From positions 12,714 to 76,713 of the forward strand of contig CAYMCP010000005.1 in NCBI GenBank assembly GCA_964388965.1: DNA of 64,000 bases, given 5' to 3'. The notes under the pieces are model-generated. The model had not been told where the DNA came from. It ran no database searches and was given only the letters and a program-made list of their open reading frames with translations. Within the stretch, counting starts at the first letter, position 1; each line of letters opens with the position of its first letter. Shown in pieces: positions 15,286 through 24,542 of the stretch. The stretch comes from Albibeggiatoa sp964388965 (lineage in GTDB: Bacteria > Pseudomonadota > Gammaproteobacteria > Beggiatoales > Beggiatoaceae). A program made the position numbers and the translations under genes.

Positions 15286-17511
15286 GTGAGCCAAGCCCGA
15301 CGTAATAAAAAATTCTCTAGTAGTAACAACAACAATCACAAAATTGGTCACGGACTACGTGAAATTTTATTCATCTTCTTTTGTTTCGTATCACTGTATC
15401 TATTGGTCTCGTTATTTACCTATTATCCCGGCGACCCCGGTATTTTTTACAACGGTCAAATAGACGAAGTACGCAATAAAGGAGGGATTGCAGGCGCATT
15501 ATTCGCCGATATTTTTTACTATTTATTTGGCTATTTTGCCTATTTATTTCCGATCATGGTAGGTTATGTTGGATGGATTGTGTATCAAGGTAAACATCAT
15601 GCCATTCTTGCAGAACCACGTCATTTAGTCATTCCCGGTATCGGTTTTTTACTGACAATTAGTGCAGGCTGTGGCTTTGCTATCGTGCATTTTTCTGCTG
15701 GCGGAATGCTATTACCTAGTCATGCCGGTGGTGTTCTAGGTACGCTAGTCGGCAAAAACCTACAAGACGTATTTGATCAATTAGGTGCGACTCTATTACT
15801 ATTAGGCTTATTTTTAACGGGTATTACCCTATTAACCGGTCTATCTTGGCTGAAATTAATGGATATTTTAGGATTTTACACCATTAGATGGACACCCATA
15901 GTCAAAGAATTTATGTCGCGTAACTTTTGGCCCTGGATATTACAAGCGTCAAAAATTAGTGTTGAAAAAACGCAAGAATATTCAAAATCCGCCTATTTTC
16001 AAGCAAAAAAGGGCAGTCAAACCGCATGGCACGCATGGCAAGAGCGACGCGCAAGATGGCGTGAAGAGCGTAGATTATACGAAGAAGAATATTTTGATGA
16101 TGATGATGAATACTATTACGACGACGATGAATACGAGGTTGAACAACAAGCGCAATCAACTCAACCGACTAAACCAACTGTACAAAAAGAGGTGCAACCA
16201 AATCCTGACATCTCTCCTGAAATTGAGCGTAAAGTTGAACATATTGAAAAATATGAAGAAATTATTAAAACAAAACCGATTGTAGATGAACCTAGCGTTG
16301 AAATTCCAGTGTTGGATGATAAGATTTTCCAATTACCAACTTTACAGCTTCTCAATCCAGTACCTGAGCAAATACAAGAGACAGTAATGGATTTAAATCA
16401 TTGGCTAACAATGGGTTTTTCTAATATTCAAGTTGAAATTAAAATCAAAGAAGTCCATCCGGGGCCGGTGCTAACAGACTTTGAAGTAGAAACCATTACA
16501 CCTATCAATAAAATGCACTTAGATGATATGGCAGTTGCATTAGGTAATGAACTGGAAAGCTCACACGTACAAATCGTTGAAACCGTGCCGGGTATATTAG
16601 GAGTGGAGATTGCGAATTTAAAACGCCAATCAATTGGTTTACGTGAATTATTAGAATCTCAAGCGTTTACTAAATCCTCCATATTAAACCTCGTATTAGG
16701 TAAAAACATTGTTGGTGAAACGGTGACAATAGATTTATCTCGTGTTCCTCACATCTTGGTGGCAGGCTATGACGCTAATGAAAAAAATACCGGCTTGCAT
16801 ACCTTAATAATGAGCTTGTTATACAAAGCAACACCTGAATCGTTACGTTTAGTGATTGTAGACAATAAGAAAAATGATTTTCAGGACTATGCTGAATTGC
16901 CACATTTATTAACGCCTTTGGTGAAAAATGTTGCAGATGTCCCCGATATTTTAAAATGGTGTGTACAAGAAATGGAACACCGTTACCGTATTATGGGAGA
17001 ATGCGGGGTGCGCAATATCGAAGCTTATAACAAAGCATTAATGGAAGGTGATGATATTCCATTTATTGAAAGCTTGGAACAAGAACCACCGCACTTTTTA
17101 CCTTACATCATTATCTTCATCTCCGAAATCGGTGAATTAATGAAAACCAGTGTTGGTTTAGCGGCGGAAGAATCCATTACTTTATTAACTCAAAAATCAC
17201 GCGCCGCAGGCATTCATGTGATTTTAGCCACAGCAGAACCTACCGTTAGCGTAATCACAGGTTTAATTAAAGCCAATATTCCAACTCGTTTAGCATTTCG
17301 TGTGAATAATAAAAGTGAATCGCGGACAATTCTAGGACAAATGGGCGCGGAAAATCTACTTGGGCACGGTGATATGTTATACATGACTGCGGGAACGGGA
17401 ATGCCAATACGTGTACACGGTTGTCAGATTACAGATAAAGAAATTAAAAAAGTTACCGCCTACTTAAAAGCGCAAATCGAACCAGAATATGTAGATTTAA
17501 AATTAAATTAG
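15286..17511 (+). CDS. FtsK/SpoIIIE-like protein lacking Walker motifs
   Basis: 741 residues from GTG 15286, with GAGG just upstream. Four N-terminal membrane segments (about 20-190), an acidic and Gln/Thr-rich linker (about 255-310), then FtsK alpha and beta domains. Segments that align with FtsK are plain (IPTRLAFRVNNKSESRTILGQMGAENLLGHGDMLY region, YKATPESLRLVIVDNKK, WCVQEMEHRYRIMG). But the Walker A position reads AGYDANEKNTG instead of GTTGSGKS, and the Walker B position reads IIIFISEIGE instead of VIDE. It also ends without the gamma DNA-reading domain. Hence a membrane-bound, probably ATPase-inactive paralogue rather than the cell's translocase. Role unknown, perhaps a scaffold in division or chromosome handling. 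Confidence 0.85.
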   Translation: MSQARRNKKFSSSNNNNHKIGHGLREILFIFFCFVSLYLLVSLFTYYPGDPGIFYNGQIDEVRNKGGIAGALFADIFYYLFGYFAYLFPIMVGYVGWIVYQGKHHAILAEPRHLVIPGIGFLLTISAGCGFAIVHFSAGGMLLPSHAGGVLGTLVGKNLQDVFDQLGATLLLLGLFLTGITLLTGLSWLKLMDILGFYTIRWTPIVKEFMSRNFWPWILQASKISVEKTQEYSKSAYFQAKKGSQTAWHAWQERRARWREERRLYEEEYFDDDDEYYYDDDEYEVEQQAQSTQPTKPTVQKEVQPNPDISPEIERKVEHIEKYEEIIKTKPIVDEPSVEIPVLDDKIFQLPTLQLLNPVPEQIQETVMDLNHWLTMGFSNIQVEIKIKEVHPGPVLTDFEVETITPINKMHLDDMAVALGNELESSHVQIVETVPGILGVEIANLKRQSIGLRELLESQAFTKSSILNLVLGKNIVGETVTIDLSRVPHILVAGYDANEKNTGLHTLIMSLLYKATPESLRLVIVDNKKNDFQDYAELPHLLTPLVKNVADVPDILKWCVQEMEHRYRIMGECGVRNIEAYNKALMEGDDIPFIESLEQEPPHFLPYIIIFISEIGELMKTSVGLAAEESITLLTQKSRAAGIHVILATAEPTVSVITGLIKANIPTRLAFRVNNKSESRTILGQMGAENLLGHGDMLYMTAGTGMPIRVHGCQITDKEIKKVTAYLKAQIEPEYVDLKLN

Positions 17512-17626
17512 CATTATTTTAAGCCGCTTTTAGATTTACTATGTTTAACTAGACACTTGCGATTTGAATTCTACACACTGGTTTAAGCAGATTTTCTATT
17601 ATAAATCAACATATTAAGGATATTAC

Positions 17627-19324
17627 ATGAAAGTATGGATTCAAGCAAGTCTACTAAGTCTTATTCTGATTACAATTACTAATATTGCGTATTATGAATC
17701 ACTTAACAATCAAATTCTGACGCTTTGGGACGATCAAGGTTATATTACTCAAAATCAACAAATTAGAGCATTACATTGGGATAATATTGTTTGGTTTTTT
17801 ACCCACATTCAAATGCACAACTGGCATCCACTCACCTCGATTTCTTATGCTATAGACTATCATTTTTGGCAATTAGACGCATGGGGCTACCATTTCACCA
17901 ATTTACTGATACACAACCTTAATGTGATTTGGTTTTTTTTCACAGCATGGCTATTATTTAACATTTACCAGTTAAAACAAACTGATAACATAATATTTGC
18001 TTTTTTTGCAGCCTTATTATTCGCTATTCACCCGCAACACGTCGAATCTGTCGCATGGTTATCAGAACGTAAAGATGTTTTATTTTTATTTTTTACCTTT
18101 CCGACCTTAATAGCATACATTTATTACGTTCGTAGTCAAAATTATTACTATTATTTCATTGCATTAGCTTGTTTCATTTGTGCTTTACTATCCAAGCCAA
18201 TGGCTATTACCTTACCTGTTATTTTATTATTACTCGATGTTTTCCCTTTACAACGTACAAAATTAACTCATATCGTAATTTATCCAACAAGCTATAGAAA
18301 AATAATCCTAGAAAAACTAGCATTTATATTTTTTAGCATCACATCTATTATTATAACTTTAATTGCACAACGTAGCGGTGGCGATCAAGGTATAACTGTC
18401 ATATCAGCCAATAATAGTGAAATACAACTTGCAGGTGGTGCAATTCAAAGTTTAGAGCAATTGAGTATCATAGAACGCTTATTAAATGCGGCAAACAGTT
18501 TAGTACACTATCTAACAAAATTATTTTTCCCCTTACAATTATCACCTTATTACGCTTTACCAGAACAATTTAGTCTCATACCCGTATTTGTTGTACTGGC
18601 AATCACGCTGCTGTGTTTATACTTCTGGTATCAAAAATACTATATCTCTTTGATTATTTGGCTATTTTATGTCATTACCTTATTACCCGTTATTGGAATG
18701 ATTCAAGTAGGCGGACAAGCAGCGGCAGACCGTTATACTTATTTACCTTTACTAGCTTTTTATGTAATTATCGGCTACTTTATTGGAAAATATTTGTTTA
18801 GCAGCTTTAAGCAAAAAAAATATGCTATCTCTTTAACTATTTTAGTCGTTAGCAGTTTGGTTATTTATAATTTAGTAATATTGACGCAAAAACAAGTATT
18901 AATTTGGCGTGATGATTATAGCTTATGGAGACAAGCATATTGGTACGATGATACGAATGATAAAGCGGCGGTAAATCTGGCTGTTTTGTACGAAAGAGAA
19001 GGCAATAATCAAGCTGCTTTATTTTTTTACCAAGCTGCTATCAAAGCGAAACCAGATGTTTTAGCAAGTTATAATTTATTAGCAGAGTTTTATGTCAGAA
19101 ATAACAAAATTGATGACGCTCTGGCAATATATGAAAAAATGGACGAAAAAGGCTTAATTGATGCAAAAGGTCTTGTTGCGCAGACTTATTTTAATATGAC
19201 AATGTTATATTTCAATAAAAATCAGTTAGATAAAGCAATTGCAACCGCAAAGAAAACGCTACAAAAACAACCAGAACACGCGCAAGCACAAGCATTTCTT
19301 CGAGATTATGAGGGTGATTTTTAA
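17627..19324 (+). CDS. GT-C membrane protein with TPR repeats (TMTC-like)
   Basis: 565 residues, with a signal-anchor and about ten membrane segments, then three TPR repeats (about 440-560: DKAAVNLAVLYEREGN, LASYNLLAEFYVRNN, AQTYFNMTMLYFNKNQ). The acidic LTLWDDQGYI loop after the first helix, HNWHPLTSISYAID, and VAWLSERKDVL are typical of the TMTC/DUF1736 class of protein O-mannosyltransferases. Probable role: transfer of a sugar from a lipid carrier to exported proteins, with the TPR part binding substrate. No partner gene is near, and the sugar cannot be inferred. It is 115 bp behind the FtsK-like gene and may be independently expressed. Confidence 0.7.
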   Translation: MKVWIQASLLSLILITITNIAYYESLNNQILTLWDDQGYITQNQQIRALHWDNIVWFFTHIQMHNWHPLTSISYAIDYHFWQLDAWGYHFTNLLIHNLNVIWFFFTAWLLFNIYQLKQTDNIIFAFFAALLFAIHPQHVESVAWLSERKDVLFLFFTFPTLIAYIYYVRSQNYYYYFIALACFICALLSKPMAITLPVILLLLDVFPLQRTKLTHIVIYPTSYRKIILEKLAFIFFSITSIIITLIAQRSGGDQGITVISANNSEIQLAGGAIQSLEQLSIIERLLNAANSLVHYLTKLFFPLQLSPYYALPEQFSLIPVFVVLAITLLCLYFWYQKYYISLIIWLFYVITLLPVIGMIQVGGQAAADRYTYLPLLAFYVIIGYFIGKYLFSSFKQKKYAISLTILVVSSLVIYNLVILTQKQVLIWRDDYSLWRQAYWYDDTNDKAAVNLAVLYEREGNNQAALFFYQAAIKAKPDVLASYNLLAEFYVRNNKIDDALAIYEKMDEKGLIDAKGLVAQTYFNMTMLYFNKNQLDKAIATAKKTLQKQPEHAQAQAFLRDYEGDF

Positions 19325-19428
19325 CAAGTTTTATCTGGTTTTGCTAACTTGAGCGGTTCTGGCATTGCGATTGGTAAATTAGATTTTAAGGCTGTTGCTG
19401 TCGGCAAATTGGCATACGTTGGTATATT

Positions 19429-19899
19429 TCACATTTGACAACTTAACATACCATGTTTTTCTAAATAGCGTTGATGATAATCTTCAGCCGGATAGAATTC
19501 ATCTGCGGGTATGATTTCAGTCACAATCGGATTTGACCAGATACCAGCTTGCTCAAGTTGTTGTTTGGATAAGATAGCAAGTTGTTTTTGGGTGTCTGTA
19601 TGATAAAAAATTGCTGAACGGTATTGCGTTCCGATGTCCGCTCCTTGACGATTTAAAGTAGTTGGATTATGGTTTTGCCAGAAAATATCTAGCAATGTTT
19701 CATAACTGACAATTTGCTCATCATAAGTAATTTGAATCGCCTCAGCATGTCCAGTTTGACCGCTGCACACCATTTCATAGGTAGGTTTAGCCTTTGTTCC
19801 GCCAGTATAACCAACCTTTGTTTGTTGAACGCCCTGCATATTCTGAAAAACAGCCTCAACACCCCAAAAACAGCCCGCAGCAAAAGTTGCAATTTCCAT
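19429..19899 (-). CDS. msrA: MsrA, peptide-methionine (S)-S-oxide reductase
   Basis: Repairs oxidised methionine using thioredoxin. 156 residues with the catalytic Cys in AAGCFWGVEAVF (about residue 10), YTGG, GHAEAIQITYDE, FWQNHNPTTLNRQGADIGTQYRSAIFY and a late Cys in MLSCQM that may be the resolving residue. Length and order are normal for a single-domain MsrA without MsrB. It has its own transcript, convergent with the preceding gene. Confidence 0.95.
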   Translation of the reverse strand: MEIATFAAGCFWGVEAVFQNMQGVQQTKVGYTGGTKAKPTYEMVCSGQTGHAEAIQITYDEQIVSYETLLDIFWQNHNPTTLNRQGADIGTQYRSAIFYHTDTQKQLAILSKQQLEQAGIWSNPIVTEIIPADEFYPAEDYHQRYLEKHGMLSCQM

Positions 19900-20254
19900 A
19901 TTGTGTAATAGATAGCTTGATTAACAGCCTAGGATTATAAAGTATTTGGTAGAAAATTTAATAAATTTATTTGTCTCGTTCGCTTTGCGGGAATGCTTTT
20001 CACGACCTGCTACGTCGAGTTGACTCGTGACGCGGCGCGTCTGGACTGCATTGCTACACGGCATGTGGGAACAAGAATATTCTGATTTTTAAAAATTTTT
20101 ACCAGAAAAACAAATAGTTAAATAGTAATCGGTATCATTGATACGATGATTTTATTGAGAATTGCTCTTTTTGTAAATTTGATTATCATACACATATAGC
20201 GTCCGATAAATATTAAAGGACAACGAACTACTTAACCCAAATTAAAGAAGGCTT
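19900..20254. other. Intergenic region with degenerate palindromic repeat
   Basis: 355 bp between divergent msrA and nadE. Positions 19976-20075 hold a degraded member of the window's GC-rich intergenic repeat family (GTGACGCGGCGCGTC and ACACGGCATGTGGGA are its clearest parts). The remainder is AT-rich and must contain the nadE promoter. Confidence 0.5.
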
Positions 20255-22222
20255 ATGAAATATATTCAAGTCGGCGCAGGTGTGCTCAACCAAACCCCAT
20301 TAGATTGGGACAGTAATCAAAAAAATATTGAAAATGCACTTGTTCAAGCTCGTCAACAAGGAATTAATATCCTTTGTTTACCTGAATTATGTATTAGTGG
20401 CTATGGTTGTGAAGATATGTTTCTCGCTCCTGCGACTATTGCGCAATCGCAGCGTGTATTACTAGAACTTCTCCCGCAAACCAAAGAAATGGTTGTTGCG
20501 GTTGGTTTGCCCATATCTTGGCAAAATCGAATTTATAATACAGTGTGTTTGCTTGTAAACGGTGCAATCGCAGGTTTTGTAGCCAAACGTTTTTTAGCAA
20601 ATGATGGGATTCATTATGAATCGCGCTGGTTTCATCCTTGGCCACGCGGTGTATACAGCAAAATCGACATTCATGGTCAAACTTACCCTATTGGTGACAT
20701 CTTTTTTAATTGCGGCGGAGTAAGAATTGGTTTTGAAATTTGTGAAGAAGCATGGGTTGCCAATCGTCCGGGTATACAACTGGCGCAAAAAGGCGTAGAC
20801 ATCATTCTTAATCCTAGTGCCAGTCATTTTGCATTCGACAAGCACCTTGTGCGCGAACGTTTTGTATTAGAAGGGTCACGCGCTTTCAGCGTCAGTTACA
20901 TTTATACCAATTTACTTGGCAATGAAGCAGGACGCGCAATTTACGACGGAGATAGTTTAATAGCCAGCGCAGGACAACTATTAACTACAGGTAAACGCTT
21001 TAGTTTTAAAGATTTTTACGTTATTAGCACTTCTGTAGACGTAGACTTAACCCGCATGACCCAAGCACGTACTGGTGAATCTGTCCCCAATTTAGAAACG
21101 CTCATTTCAGTCCCCTTTACTTATCCGTTACACGCTCCTCAATCGCCAAATATTCCAATGAAATCATGGGAATACAGTCCAACGCTAAAAGAAGAGGAAT
21201 TTACTCGATCGGTCAGTTTAGGCTTATTTGATTACTTGCGTAAAAGTCGTGCTCAAGGATTTGTATTATCCCTCAGTGGCGGAGCTGACTCATCAGCAAT
21301 TGCTTGTCTAGTACGTTTAATGGTCGAATTGGGTTGTTTAGAATTAGGTACGGACAATTTTTGCGCAAAATTACCTATTAATCTCGTTAATACCACCACA
21401 GCAGCCGATATTATCCACGATTTATTAACTTGTGTTTATCAAGCAACTAAAAATTCTAGCAAAACAACTCGACGTGCCGCGTCCACATTGGCACAAAATT
21501 TAGGGGCGCGTTATTTAGAAGTAAATGTTGACGAACTTGTAGAAGGCTATTCAAAACTGATTGAAAAAGCAATGAATATTAAACTTAACTGGCAACAACA
21601 TGACATCGCATTACAAAATATTCAGGCACGTAGTCGCGCCCCTAGTGTCTGGATGATTGCCAATATTAATAATTCATTATTACTTGCGACAAGCAATCGT
21701 TCTGAAGTCGCATTAGGCTACGCAACGATGGACGGCGATACGGCAGGCTCACTCAGTCCAATTGCGGGAATTGATAAACATTTCTTACGCCAATGGTTAC
21801 GTTGGTTAGAAAATCAAGGACCGACACATTTAAAACCCATTCCATCATTATCACTGATTAATCAACAAGCTCCAACCGCTGAATTGCGTCCCGAAACGAT
21901 GCAACAAACTGACGAAGATGATTTAATGCCTTACCATTTGGTTAATGTGATTGAAAAAGCCGCGATTCGTGACAGGCAAACGCCGTATGAAATTTTTTGC
22001 TTATTGCGACATACTTATCATGATTATAATGATGAACAGTTATTACTGTGGATTGAACGTTTCTTTAGGTTGTGGAGTCGGAATCAGTGGAAACGTGAAC
22101 GTTATGCCCCTAGTTTTCATTTAGATGATGTTAATTTAGACCCGCGCAGTTGGTGTCGTTTCCCAATTTTGAGTGGTGGTTTTAACCGTGAATTACAAGA
22201 AATGTACACCAAAGCAAAATAA
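20255..22222 (+). CDS. nadE: NadE, glutamine-dependent NAD synthetase
   Basis: Makes NAD from deamido-NAD, ATP and glutamine. 655 residues, two domains. The N-terminal nitrilase-type glutaminase (about 1-285) has the catalytic Glu in LCLPELCISGYG, a Lys in VAKRFLANDG and Cys in GFEICEEAW. The C-terminal synthetase (about 310-650) has the PP-loop LSLSGGADSSA, then QNIQARSRAP, LLATSNRSEVALGYATMDGD and SLSPIAGIDK, the NAD-synthetase lid and substrate loops. All expected catalytic residues are present, so the enzyme should use glutamine rather than ammonia. ATG start follows a purine-rich AAAGAAGG. Confidence 0.93.
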   Translation: MKYIQVGAGVLNQTPLDWDSNQKNIENALVQARQQGINILCLPELCISGYGCEDMFLAPATIAQSQRVLLELLPQTKEMVVAVGLPISWQNRIYNTVCLLVNGAIAGFVAKRFLANDGIHYESRWFHPWPRGVYSKIDIHGQTYPIGDIFFNCGGVRIGFEICEEAWVANRPGIQLAQKGVDIILNPSASHFAFDKHLVRERFVLEGSRAFSVSYIYTNLLGNEAGRAIYDGDSLIASAGQLLTTGKRFSFKDFYVISTSVDVDLTRMTQARTGESVPNLETLISVPFTYPLHAPQSPNIPMKSWEYSPTLKEEEFTRSVSLGLFDYLRKSRAQGFVLSLSGGADSSAIACLVRLMVELGCLELGTDNFCAKLPINLVNTTTAADIIHDLLTCVYQATKNSSKTTRRAASTLAQNLGARYLEVNVDELVEGYSKLIEKAMNIKLNWQQHDIALQNIQARSRAPSVWMIANINNSLLLATSNRSEVALGYATMDGDTAGSLSPIAGIDKHFLRQWLRWLENQGPTHLKPIPSLSLINQQAPTAELRPETMQQTDEDDLMPYHLVNVIEKAAIRDRQTPYEIFCLLRHTYHDYNDEQLLLWIERFFRLWSRNQWKRERYAPSFHLDDVNLDPRSWCRFPILSGGFNRELQEMYTKAK

Positions 22223-22305
22223 AATGTTAAATCAAAAATTCCAAACATTGGAGTGTAAAATTTGTTTTGCCACACGCTTTCAAGACAATAAACTGGACAA
22301 AAACA

Positions 22306-23643
22306 ATGGAACAAGTTGATACCTTAATTTACGCAGGTTGGGTTATTCCAGTCGAACCAGACAATACAGTTTATAATCATCATGCTGTTGCCATTCGAGA
22401 GGGTAAAATTGTTGCCATTGTGCCTAGTAATGAAGCCGCTCATCGCTTTTTACCACGCATGACACACCGCTTATCAACTCATTTGTTAATGCCGGGTTTT
22501 ATTAATACACATACTCATGCCGCGATGACACTACTACGTGGTTTTGCGGATGATCTACCATTAAATGAATGGCTTACTCAACATATTTGGCCGGCTGAAT
22601 CAGCTTGTATTAGCGCGGAATTTATCATTGATGGGACGCAGTTAGCGATTGCTGAAATGCTACGCGCTGGTGTAACGTGTTTTAATGATATGTATTTTTT
22701 TCCAGATGTCATGGTAGAAGTGGTAGAAAAAACGGGAGTACGTGCCACAATTGGCTTAATTGTATTAGATTTTCCCACCGCATGGGCTAATAATGCAGAG
22801 GAATATTTACAAAAAGCAAAAATGGTTTATGCACAATATCAAGATAATCCATTAATTAAATTTGCATTAGCTCCTCACGCACCTTATACCGTTTCGGATG
22901 AGCCATTGCGACAAGTCAAAGCTTTTGCGGATAAGTGGCAAGTACCGATTCATATCCATATCCATGAAACAGCAGAAGAAATTGAGGACTCGCTGAAAAA
23001 TCATGGTGAACGTCCCTTAACTCGTTTACATAATTTAGGGTTAGTCGATTCAAAATTATTAAGCGTTCATGCGACACAATTAAGTGAAGCTGAAATTAGC
23101 CTACTTGCTAAACAAGGTGCGCACGTTGTTCATTGTCCTGAATCGAATTTAAAATTAGCAAGTGGTTTTTGTCCAGTAGATAAACTATTAAAAGCAGGTG
23201 TTAATGTCGCGCTGGGTACAGACGGGGCGGCTAGTAATAATGATTTAGACATGTTGGGAGAAATGCGCATTGCTGCTTTATTATCAAAAGGAATCAGCAA
23301 TGACGCAAGTAGCGTTCCTGCACATCAAGCATTACGCATGGCAACATTAAATGGCGCGAAAGCTTTAGGTATTGATGATATAACAGGCTCTTTAAAAATT
23401 GGTAAATCGGCAGATATTGTCGCGCTCGATATGCAAACTTTAGAAACAATGCCAATGTATGATCCGATTTCACAAATTGTTTACGCAACGAGTCGTGATA
23501 AAGTATCAGATGTTTGGGTTGCGGGAGAACATTTGTTAAAATCACGCGCCTTAACTCGTATTGATATTCATGAATTAATGAGCAAAGTGACTGCATGGCG
23601 AGTGAAAGTTGATAAGGCTGTTGCTGCTGCTAATCAAGCCTAA
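22306..23643 (+). CDS. mtaD: Amidohydrolase, MTA/SAH deaminase type
   Basis: Probably deaminates 5'-methylthioadenosine and S-adenosylhomocysteine. 445 residues from ATG 22306; the frame is open to TTG 22267 but that part is not conserved. Metal ligands of subtype III amidohydrolases are visible: NTHTHAAM, APHAPYTVSD, HIHIHETAEE, SVHATQL, and VALGTDGAASNNDLDM with the catalytic Asp. TRZ/ATZ-family enzymes with other nucleobase substrates look similar, so the substrate is an inference. It lies 84 bp downstream of nadE and may be in the same transcript. Confidence 0.82.
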   Translation: MEQVDTLIYAGWVIPVEPDNTVYNHHAVAIREGKIVAIVPSNEAAHRFLPRMTHRLSTHLLMPGFINTHTHAAMTLLRGFADDLPLNEWLTQHIWPAESACISAEFIIDGTQLAIAEMLRAGVTCFNDMYFFPDVMVEVVEKTGVRATIGLIVLDFPTAWANNAEEYLQKAKMVYAQYQDNPLIKFALAPHAPYTVSDEPLRQVKAFADKWQVPIHIHIHETAEEIEDSLKNHGERPLTRLHNLGLVDSKLLSVHATQLSEAEISLLAKQGAHVVHCPESNLKLASGFCPVDKLLKAGVNVALGTDGAASNNDLDMLGEMRIAALLSKGISNDASSVPAHQALRMATLNGAKALGIDDITGSLKIGKSADIVALDMQTLETMPMYDPISQIVYATSRDKVSDVWVAGEHLLKSRALTRIDIHELMSKVTAWRVKVDKAVAAANQA

Positions 23644-23654
23644 TTTTTAGTACA

Positions 23655-23898
23655 TAGGCATTACGCAGTTAAAGTATTCCTCGTCCCAATGGTCTCCGTT
23701 GGGAAGCAGCAAGGACGCTCTGCGTCCTGATTTATTGTGAGTTGCAAATATAGCTGAAAACTCTGAAAAAGTTTGTAAGTCATTGATTTTATATGGAGCG
23801 TATTTGCATAAGTGATTGATTTTATTATAGGCAAAAAAAGTTTTTCGGCGTTCTCAGAAATATAGCGTAAAATTTTCATTTAAACTGCGTAACTCCTA
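23655..23898. mobile_element. MITE-like element (TAGGNRTTACGCAGTT ends), carrying a nested MITE
   Basis: Ends TAGGCATTACGCAGTT (23655) and AACTGCGTAACTCCTA (to 23898) are inverted, flanked by GTACA on both sides. The left interior, 23679-23750, is about 90% identical to the complement of 32777-32848. At 23754-23857 another MITE has been inserted. With it removed, the sequence continues smoothly into the remainder, matching the uninterrupted relative near 32749-32848. Confidence 0.8.
23754..23857. mobile_element. MITE copy nested in the 23.7 kb element
   Basis: Nearly identical to 14543-14646, including both termini (CTGAAAACTC and GTTCTCAG). Flanked by direct repeats AAATATAG, 8 bp, one of which is absent from the uninterrupted relative at 32.77 kb, so it is the target-site duplication or contains it. 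Confidence 0.85.
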
Positions 23899-23946
23899 GT
23901 ACAAGTAATTTTCTGTTTTTTAGTTTTAAACGACATGAAGGACAAA

Positions 23947-24372
23947 ATGATGCAACGACGTGAATTTATCCAAGCTGTAGCCGCTACAAGTATCATTGCG
24001 CCACAATGGGCGACGGCTGAGGCGACTTTACCCGAATTATTAGGAGCGGGGGGATTATTTTATACTAAAGATAATCCCGGACGTTGGGCAAAAAAGGTAA
24101 GTGGACATTTGCCAAATTTAACGGTTGAATCCAAATCTGATACTAACGTGATCTTGAAAGCAGAAACGGATCATGTGATGAGTGGTTATAAGCATTACAT
24201 CGTAAAACACACTTTACTTGATGATAAATTCCAATTTTTAGATGATCATTTATTCGATCCTGAAACGGAAGAAGAACCTGTTTCAATTCACACAATCGAG
24301 TATAGCGGCATAATTTACGTGGTAAGCCATTGCAATAAGCATGATGCGTGGCTGAATGTATTTGAAATATAA
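23947..24372 (+). CDS. Tat-exported superoxide reductase-like (class II SORL) protein
   Basis: About 142 residues. Start chosen at ATG 23947 or the adjacent ATG 23950, because GAAGGAC lies 5-8 bases upstream. A Tat-type signal (QRREFIQAVAATSII) is followed by a small desulfoferrodoxin-like beta domain. The iron ligands expected for the Fe(His)4Cys centre are visible: His in SGHLP, two His in HVMSGYKHYI, and Cys and His in SHCNKHDAW. The Glu-Lys pair normally just before the first His is missing. Hence likely a periplasmic iron protein related to superoxide reductase, though it may do electron transfer or sulfur chemistry instead. Confidence 0.7.
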   Translation: MMQRREFIQAVAATSIIAPQWATAEATLPELLGAGGLFYTKDNPGRWAKKVSGHLPNLTVESKSDTNVILKAETDHVMSGYKHYIVKHTLLDDKFQFLDDHLFDPETEEEPVSIHTIEYSGIIYVVSHCNKHDAWLNVFEI

Positions 24373-24390
24373 AAGATTTTCATAGTAAAT

Positions 24391-24500
24391 CCTCGTTCTA
24401 TGCGCTGCATAGAATGAGCTACTGACGCACTACGTCAGATTGTAGTGGACGCTGGTGCGTCCTGTGGCATGATGACGCGGTGTGTCGTCACTAGTCAAGT
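24391..24500. repeat. GC-rich palindromic intergenic repeat
   Basis: Four hairpins in a row: TTCTATGCGCTGCATAGAA (24396-24414), CTGACGCACTACGTCAG (24422-24438), GGACGCTGGTGCGTCC (24447-24462) and TGACGCGGTGTGTCGTCA (24473-24490). Related copies near 34.7-34.9, 42.9, 50.1 and 63.8 kb. May act as a terminator of the preceding gene. Confidence 0.75.
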
Positions 24501-24542
24501 TTCTATTTTTCAATAATTTTCCTTTCACTAATTTTATTTATT

